Shown in pieces: positions 59,470 to 64,000 of a DNA stretch of 64,000 nucleotides (positions within the stretch are counted from its first letter, which is position 1; each line of letters starts with the position of its first letter). The stretch is taken from NCBI RefSeq assembly GCF_022761035.1, contig NZ_JAKWJP010000001.1, positions 186,001 through 250,000 of the forward strand, given 5' to 3'. Position numbers and translations under genes: made by a program. The notes below the pieces were generated by a model. It was not told where the DNA came from, did no database searches, and worked only from the letters and a program-made list of their open reading frames with translations. Origin of the DNA: Microbacterium sp. SS28. GTDB taxonomy: Bacteria > Actinomycetota > Actinomycetes > Actinomycetales > Microbacteriaceae.

Positions 59470-60777
59470 ATGAGCGTGTGCGAGGTGCCGGTCATCGCCA
59501 CCGTGTGCGATGCCGTCGGGGAGGGCACGGCAACGCTCATCGCCGCACCGTTCGACTGGCTCGCCTACGCGATGGGCTCGGCCGCCGCCTGGCTGTTCGA
59601 GGCGGTGTGGAGCGCCTTCGACAGCACGACGCTGGTCGACGTCAGGGCGCCGGGGTACGTCGACGTGTTCAACGTGCTGTTCGGTGTCGCCGTCTTCGTC
59701 ACGCTCGTCTTCTTCTGCTTCCAGCTCATCACGGGGCTCGTGCGACGCGACCCCGGCGCTCTCTCGCGAGCGGCACTGGGACTGGGCAAGTCGATCCTCG
59801 GATCCTTCGTCGTGATCTCACTCACCGCCCTGCTGCTCGAGATTACAGACCAGCTCGCGATCGGCATCGTTCAGGCGACCGGAAACACGATGGCCGGCAT
59901 CGGGGACCGGATCGCGCTGCTCGTCGCGGGCCTTGCCACGATCAACATCACTACGCCCGGCGTGGGTGCGATCGTCACGATCTTTCTGGCCGGACTGGCG
60001 ATCAGCGCCGCCGCGATCGTCTGGTTCTCACTCCTCATTCGCAAAGCGCTCCTGCTCGTCGCGATCGTGTTCGGCCCGATCGCGCTGGCCGGCTCGGCGT
60101 GGGATGCGACAAAGGGATGGCTCGGCAAGTGGACAGCATTCGTCGTCGCGCTGATCCTGTCCAAGCTTGTGCTCGTCGTCATCTTCCTGGTCGCGGTGGC
60201 CCAAGTCGCGGCGCCCATCGACGCCGACCTCGCCTCGATCAGCGACCCCATCGCCGGAATCGTGCTGATGTTCATCGCTGCTTTCGCGCCATACATCACC
60301 TACAAGTTCCTCAGCTTCGTCGGCTTCGACATGTACCACGCGATGTCGAGCGAGCAGGAGGCCAAGTCCTCGCTCAACCGACCAGTCCCGGTGCCCACAG
60401 GACCGATGGCCGGTAATGCGGCGAAGATCCTCGGTGCGACCGGACAGCGCGGGGCGGGCACCTCAACCGGTGCAGCGACTGGTGGTGGCGGTACTGCTGC
60501 GACAGGAGCTTCATCAGCAGGTGCAGTGGGAGCCGGGATTGCGGCCGGCGCCGCTGTGGTTCACGGCGCCGCGACAGCGGGACCGAAGGCCGGTGGCGCC
60601 ATCGCCGGGGCAGCGGATGCTCAGACCCAGTCCACCGGCGGCTCTGCGTCGTCCAGCCCGCGCGCGGTCGGCCGCGTGCGTGAGGCATCTGTGGGCGTAG
60701 CGACTCCCGGACATCACAGCTCCGCACCGCGGCCGCCGTTGCGGGTCCCGCCACGACAGGGAGAGACACGACCATGA
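59470..60777 (+). CDS. TrbL/VirB6-like conjugal transfer membrane protein
   Basis: 435 aa. Seven or so membrane helices in residues 15-285: VFNVLFGVAVFVTLVFFCFQLI, ILGSFVVISLTALLLEI, AIVTIFLAGLAISAAAIVWFSLLI, ALLLVAIVFGPIALAGSAWDA, WTAFVVALILSKLVLVVIFLVAVAQ, IAGIVLMFIAAFAPYITYKFLSF. A Gly/Ala-rich low-complexity tail of about 130 residues follows. The K-A-L-L-L-V-A-I-V-F-G-P-I core is typical of TrbL/VirB6 channel proteins of type IV secretion. ATGA overlap with the SCO6880-type gene. Confidence 0.85.
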   Translation: MSVCEVPVIATVCDAVGEGTATLIAAPFDWLAYAMGSAAAWLFEAVWSAFDSTTLVDVRAPGYVDVFNVLFGVAVFVTLVFFCFQLITGLVRRDPGALSRAALGLGKSILGSFVVISLTALLLEITDQLAIGIVQATGNTMAGIGDRIALLVAGLATINITTPGVGAIVTIFLAGLAISAAAIVWFSLLIRKALLLVAIVFGPIALAGSAWDATKGWLGKWTAFVVALILSKLVLVVIFLVAVAQVAAPIDADLASISDPIAGIVLMFIAAFAPYITYKFLSFVGFDMYHAMSSEQEAKSSLNRPVPVPTGPMAGNAAKILGATGQRGAGTSTGAATGGGGTAATGASSAGAVGAGIAAGAAVVHGAATAGPKAGGAIAGAADAQTQSTGGSASSSPRAVGRVREASVGVATPGHHSSAPRPPLRVPPRQGETRP

Positions 60778-62237
60778 CTCGACCGGAATCGAGCTCGGCC
60801 TTCCAGCCGGTGCCCGTGCAGTTCTCGCGACTCACGCGTCGCGGCATTCTGCTCGGCCTCTCTCTTCCGCAGCTCATCGCCGTTTCGATCGGGCTCCTGA
60901 CGATCGTCGTCGCGCTCTATTCGTCCGGGGCTGAAGCCGTCGCGTGGACAGCGCCGATCTGGCTCTCGACGATCCTTGTCGCGAGCGTCGGCGTCGGTGG
61001 CCGGAAGATCGTCGAGTGGACGCCCGTGCTCCTCCAGTGGTCACGGCGCGTGTTGTCCGGACAGCTCACCTACCGCAAGCGGATCGAGCGTCCACGCCCC
61101 GCCGGTACTCTGGCACTCCCCGGAGATGCGGCACGCCTCCGCGAGTGGGTCGACGTCGAGTCGGGTGCCGTGATGATCCATGACCCTCATGCGCAGACAC
61201 TGACGGCGGTTCTCGGGATCTCCCATCCCGCGTTCGTGCTGCTCGATCCCGCGGAGCAGCACCGCCGCGTCGCGGGATGGGGCCGCGTGCTCGCGGGAGC
61301 CTGTCGATCTGGCCGCATCTCACGAGTGCAGGTTTGCGAACGAACCCTCCTCGACTCAGGCACAGGACTCGACGAGTGGTGGGATCACCACGGCGTCGAC
61401 GACGGCAGTTGGGCCGCCGCGACCTATCGGGAGCTGATCGCGCGCGCAGGTCCCGCCGGTGAGCGACACGCCACCACGGTCAGCATCGCCCTGGATCTGC
61501 ATGCCGCCGGACGACAGATCCGAGCGGGCGGTGGAGGAATGCGCGGATCGGCGAGCGTGCTCCGACAGGAGATGGCCGCCATCGTGTCCGCGCTTCGAGC
61601 GGCTGACCTCGCCGTAGGCGACTGGCACGGTCCGGCCGAGCTCGCCACAGTTCTGAGGTCGGCGTATGACCCCGCGGCGAGTCTTGGTCTCGAGCGGCAT
61701 CCTTCCATCGGAACGGCGCTTGCCGACGCCGGACCGGTCGCCGTTACGGAGACCTGGGATGGGTTGCGCAGCGACAGCGCGCATCATGTCGTGCTGTGGA
61801 TCAGCGAATGGCCGCGATCGCAGGTCTTCCCCGGATTCCTTTCCCCACTCGTGCTCTCCAACGGTGTGCTGCGCACAATGTCACTGCACTACATTCCGGT
61901 GAGATCCGATCACGCCGCGCGAGACATACGCCGCAAGAAGACGGAGCTGATCAGCGACGCCCACCAGCGTCGTCGCATCGGGCAGATCGAGGATGCTGCT
62001 GCCACCGCCGAGTACGAAGACGCGCTACAGCAGGAGGCCGACCTCACGGCCGGCCACGGCGTCCTTCGCACGATCGGGCTGATCAGCATCTCCGCCCCCA
62101 CACAAGCGGAACTCGACGTAGCTGTCGCGACCGTCGAACAGGCCGCGATCCAAGCCTCCTGCGAGACACGTCGGCTCGTCGGCCAGCAGGCGCAAGCATT
62201 CGGGGCTGCCGCACTCCCCCTCTGTCGGCCCACGTGA
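60774..62237 (+). CDS. SCO6880 family transfer protein
   Basis: 487 aa, ATG in the ATGA overlap. Two membrane helices near the N-terminus (LPQLIAVSIGLLTIVVALY and APIWLSTILVASVGVGG) and a large cytosolic part (QTLTAVLGISHPAFVLLDPAEQHRRVAGWGRVLAGA, VVLWISEWPRSQVFPGFLSPL, FGAAALPLCR). This matches the SCO6880 family, placed between TrbL- and VirB4-like genes and comparable to fused VirB3/VirB4 N-terminal halves. The following ATPase gene supplies the motor. Likely part of the type IV secretion channel. Confidence 0.85.
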   Translation: MTRPESSSAFQPVPVQFSRLTRRGILLGLSLPQLIAVSIGLLTIVVALYSSGAEAVAWTAPIWLSTILVASVGVGGRKIVEWTPVLLQWSRRVLSGQLTYRKRIERPRPAGTLALPGDAARLREWVDVESGAVMIHDPHAQTLTAVLGISHPAFVLLDPAEQHRRVAGWGRVLAGACRSGRISRVQVCERTLLDSGTGLDEWWDHHGVDDGSWAAATYRELIARAGPAGERHATTVSIALDLHAAGRQIRAGGGGMRGSASVLRQEMAAIVSALRAADLAVGDWHGPAELATVLRSAYDPAASLGLERHPSIGTALADAGPVAVTETWDGLRSDSAHHVVLWISEWPRSQVFPGFLSPLVLSNGVLRTMSLHYIPVRSDHAARDIRRKKTELISDAHQRRRIGQIEDAAATAEYEDALQQEADLTAGHGVLRTIGLISISAPTQAELDVAVATVEQAAIQASCETRRLVGQQAQAFGAAALPLCRPT

Positions 62238-62269
62238 GTCGACATCCCTACGAGTGATTGGAGCAAGCC

Positions 62270-63028
62270 ATGAGCGCTGACGAATCGCCTCGTCATGTTG
62301 CCGCCACGGCGTCGAATGAGATGAGGCATCTTGCCCAGGCGACCATCGCCCTCGACGACCCTGCCGACCTCTACCCTCTGATCGGGGAACTCCTCGGCTC
62401 CCTCCGATCGCTCGTGCAGGTCACCGATCAGCTCGCCCACGCGCATATGCAGCACCGAGGCCGCGCTCGCACGGACGACGGCGACGCCTCGATCGGCGCA
62501 CAGGACGCGGACGGCGCGGCATGGGCGCTTGTGCGCGCTCGTGAGCTCCTCGACGCCGCCGAGAGCGCGACCGACCTCGCATCACAAAACTCGGGACACA
62601 TCGCGTGGATGCCGACGGAAAGGACCGAGCGATGGCTGAACGTCGTCTTCTTGCAGGGCGCCGATGCAGTCCACACGCTCGACCTCCTCGAGCGGTCCGA
62701 AACGCAGGCAGCGATTCGCCACCTTGCACGCTGGGACTATGGCGACGAAACCACCGAGTCCGCTCTCGTCAACGGATACGTCTACGAAGGGATCCCCGCC
62801 AGCTCAACCGACCGCACGGCGCAGGACCCGACCTCAGGGTACGCACTCATCTACAACCAGACGCTCGGATACGTCTCTCTCCTGCGTCGCTTCGCTCGCG
62901 GCCCGGACGACGTCGACTCCCCGGCGATCGACATCTCGGCGACGCCTACACATTTGTCGGCGGTTCCCACGTGGATCTCCCCGAGACGGGACAGCAATCG
63001 CTCCGTTGTGAGGAGCGTCGCACTGTGA
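62270..63028 (+). CDS. hypothetical protein between SCO6880 and VirB4 genes
   Basis: 252 aa from ATG 62270, with GGAG upstream (TTG 62258 is an alternative). Helical sequence: LYPLIGELLGSLRSLVQVTDQLAHAHMQHRG, AAWALVRARELLDAAESATDLAS, GADAVHTLDLLERSETQAAIRHLARWDYGDE. The end is Ser-rich (TPTHLSAVPTWISP). Not a known domain; such genes recur at this position in actinobacterial transfer operons. Its stop overlaps the VirB4-like start (GTGA). Confidence 0.7.
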   Translation: MSADESPRHVAATASNEMRHLAQATIALDDPADLYPLIGELLGSLRSLVQVTDQLAHAHMQHRGRARTDDGDASIGAQDADGAAWALVRARELLDAAESATDLASQNSGHIAWMPTERTERWLNVVFLQGADAVHTLDLLERSETQAAIRHLARWDYGDETTESALVNGYVYEGIPASSTDRTAQDPTSGYALIYNQTLGYVSLLRRFARGPDDVDSPAIDISATPTHLSAVPTWISPRRDSNRSVVRSVAL

Positions 63029-64000
63029 GAGACGAGGAGCAGCTTCACGCCAGCACGCTGATCAACCCCCATGGCGAACGTCGCCACCACCGCCGCGGCC
63101 GCGAACGCGCCGCGGCCCGGATCGAAGCCGACGCGCGCAAGACGCACGCCCGTGAGGCGAAGGAGCAATGGGTCGCGGAGCGCGCCGAAGCCCGCGCAGC
63201 GGCGTACCTGCCCGCCGCAGGTGAGGCGGGTCCGGCTGCTCTGCGCACACCGGGCCGACTCCGGCTTCCCAAGCATCAGGACACGTCCGCCACGCTGGCC
63301 GGCCACTACCCCTTCCTCGCCGAGGCAGGATTGGGTTCCGCCGGCGTCTTCGTCGGACAGGACCTCTACTCCGGCGGCTCGTTTGTCTACGACCCGTGGG
63401 TGCTCTATCAGCGCGGCCTCATCACGGCTCCCAACGTCGTACTGGCGGGCATCGTGGGATCCGGCAAGTCCTCCCTCGCCAAGTCCCTCTACACCCGCTC
63501 GCTCCCCTTCGGCCGCCGCGTCTACGTCCCCGGCGATCCAAAAGGCGAACACACCGCCGTCGCGGAGGCCGTCGGGGGCCGCGCCATCATCCTCGGCCAC
63601 GGACTCCGCAACCGGCTGAACCCGCTCGACGAGGGCCATCGCGCGTCAGCCGTGTCGGACGCCGAATGGGCGGCTCAGGTCGCCGCCCGCCGTCGCGACC
63701 TGATCGGCGCGCTCGCCGAGACCGTGCTCGAGCGGTCACTCACCCCGCTGGAGCACACCGCGATCGACCTCGCCCTCACGGACGTCGTCCGAAGCGCAGA
63801 GGTACCGATACTGCCCATGGTCGTCGAAAGGATCCTGTCCCCCAGCGGACACGACGACCGCGAGCGACGACTCGCAGAAGACGGCCGCCTCGTCGGACAC
63901 GCGCTCCGCCGGCTCGTCGCCGGCGACCTGGCGGGCCTGTTCGACGGCCCCTCCACCGTTCGTTTCGACCCCGCTCTGCCGATGGTGTCCCTCGACCTCT
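63025..64000 (+). CDS. VirB4-like conjugation ATPase, 3'-truncated by window edge
   Basis: Starts at GTG 63025 in the GTGA overlap and is open to the last base; 325 residues are visible. After a basic, Ala/Arg-rich N-terminus (HGERRHHRRGRERAAARIEA), residues ~125-170 hold VYDPWVLYQRGLITAPNVVLAGIVGSGKSSLAKSLYTR, whose GSGKS is the Walker A. VYVPGDPKGEHTAVAEAVGG and NRLNPLDEG follow, the usual VirB4/TraC-type order. It powers assembly or substrate transfer of the type IV secretion system. Walker B and the rest lie beyond the window. Confidence 0.85.
   Translation, partial: MRDEEQLHASTLINPHGERRHHRRGRERAAARIEADARKTHAREAKEQWVAERAEARAAAYLPAAGEAGPAALRTPGRLRLPKHQDTSATLAGHYPFLAEAGLGSAGVFVGQDLYSGGSFVYDPWVLYQRGLITAPNVVLAGIVGSGKSSLAKSLYTRSLPFGRRVYVPGDPKGEHTAVAEAVGGRAIILGHGLRNRLNPLDEGHRASAVSDAEWAAQVAARRRDLIGALAETVLERSLTPLEHTAIDLALTDVVRSAEVPILPMVVERILSPSGHDDRERRLAEDGRLVGHALRRLVAGDLAGLFDGPSTVRFDPALPMVSLDL

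Overview
The DNA is very GC-rich, with GTG starts, four-base stop/start overlaps and Shine-Dalgarno sites. Its gene families (SCO6880, DUF6112, DUF2637, MAB_1171c, dodecin) point to a high-GC actinobacterium, most likely a Microbacteriaceae member such as Microbacterium. That assignment is inferred from family content, not from a search.

Left part (1-21.3 kb), probably chromosomal. It opens inside the 3' end of an extracellular contractile injection system (eCIS) operon on the + strand: two baseplate proteins, a tail protein, a DUF6519/beta-helix protein and a small unknown. Then come a dodecin, a DUF6924 protein, a decayed transposase, a secreted PD40 propeller and a 62-aa protein. On the - strand lies a putative eCIS cargo protein with a LQRSAGNRAV tag and a nuclease-like GHLLNERLGGPG motif. 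A ribbon-helix-helix antitoxin follows, with a frame-broken toxin behind it. The part closes with a 1603-aa secreted PI-PLC-like/Calx-beta protein and an IS256 transposase stub.

At 21356-21392 the 3' end of a tRNA, including CCA, sits alone on the - strand. Everything to its right looks like one integrative and conjugative element (ICE) that runs off the right edge. This is therefore probably the displaced-end attachment site.

ICE cargo (21.6-37.7 kb) is a dense defence island. It holds: (i) a ubiquitin-like operon (multiubiquitin, DUF6791-ThiF E1, DUF6527), divergent from an XRE/ImmA pair across a perfect 20-bp palindrome; (ii) a six-gene - strand operon with 4-base overlaps at every junction: hsdM, full-length hsdS, half-size hsdS, hsdR, an OLD/TOPRIM nuclease and a SF1 helicase with a large N-terminal extension (a type I restriction system fused at operon level to a Gabija-like pair); (iii) a + strand triad of P-loop GTPase, unknown protein and 43-aa zinc ribbon, also coupled by ATGA overlaps.

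ICE backbone. The - strand 37.9-46.6 kb carries a repetitive basic protein, small proteins, a MobF relaxase-helicase and a three-gene recombinase cassette. Between 46.9 and 51.6 kb lie a DUF6932 nucleotidyltransferase-like pair, an alpha/beta hydrolase, and an XRE/metallopeptidase/MAB_1171c module. Upstream of the XRE gene are four helically phased copies of one 14-bp operator. The + strand from 52 kb to the edge is the transfer operon: ArdC-like protein, prim-pol, DUF2637, ParB, M23 peptidase, two DUF6112 proteins, TrbL-like channel, SCO6880, and a VirB4-like ATPase cut by the window end.
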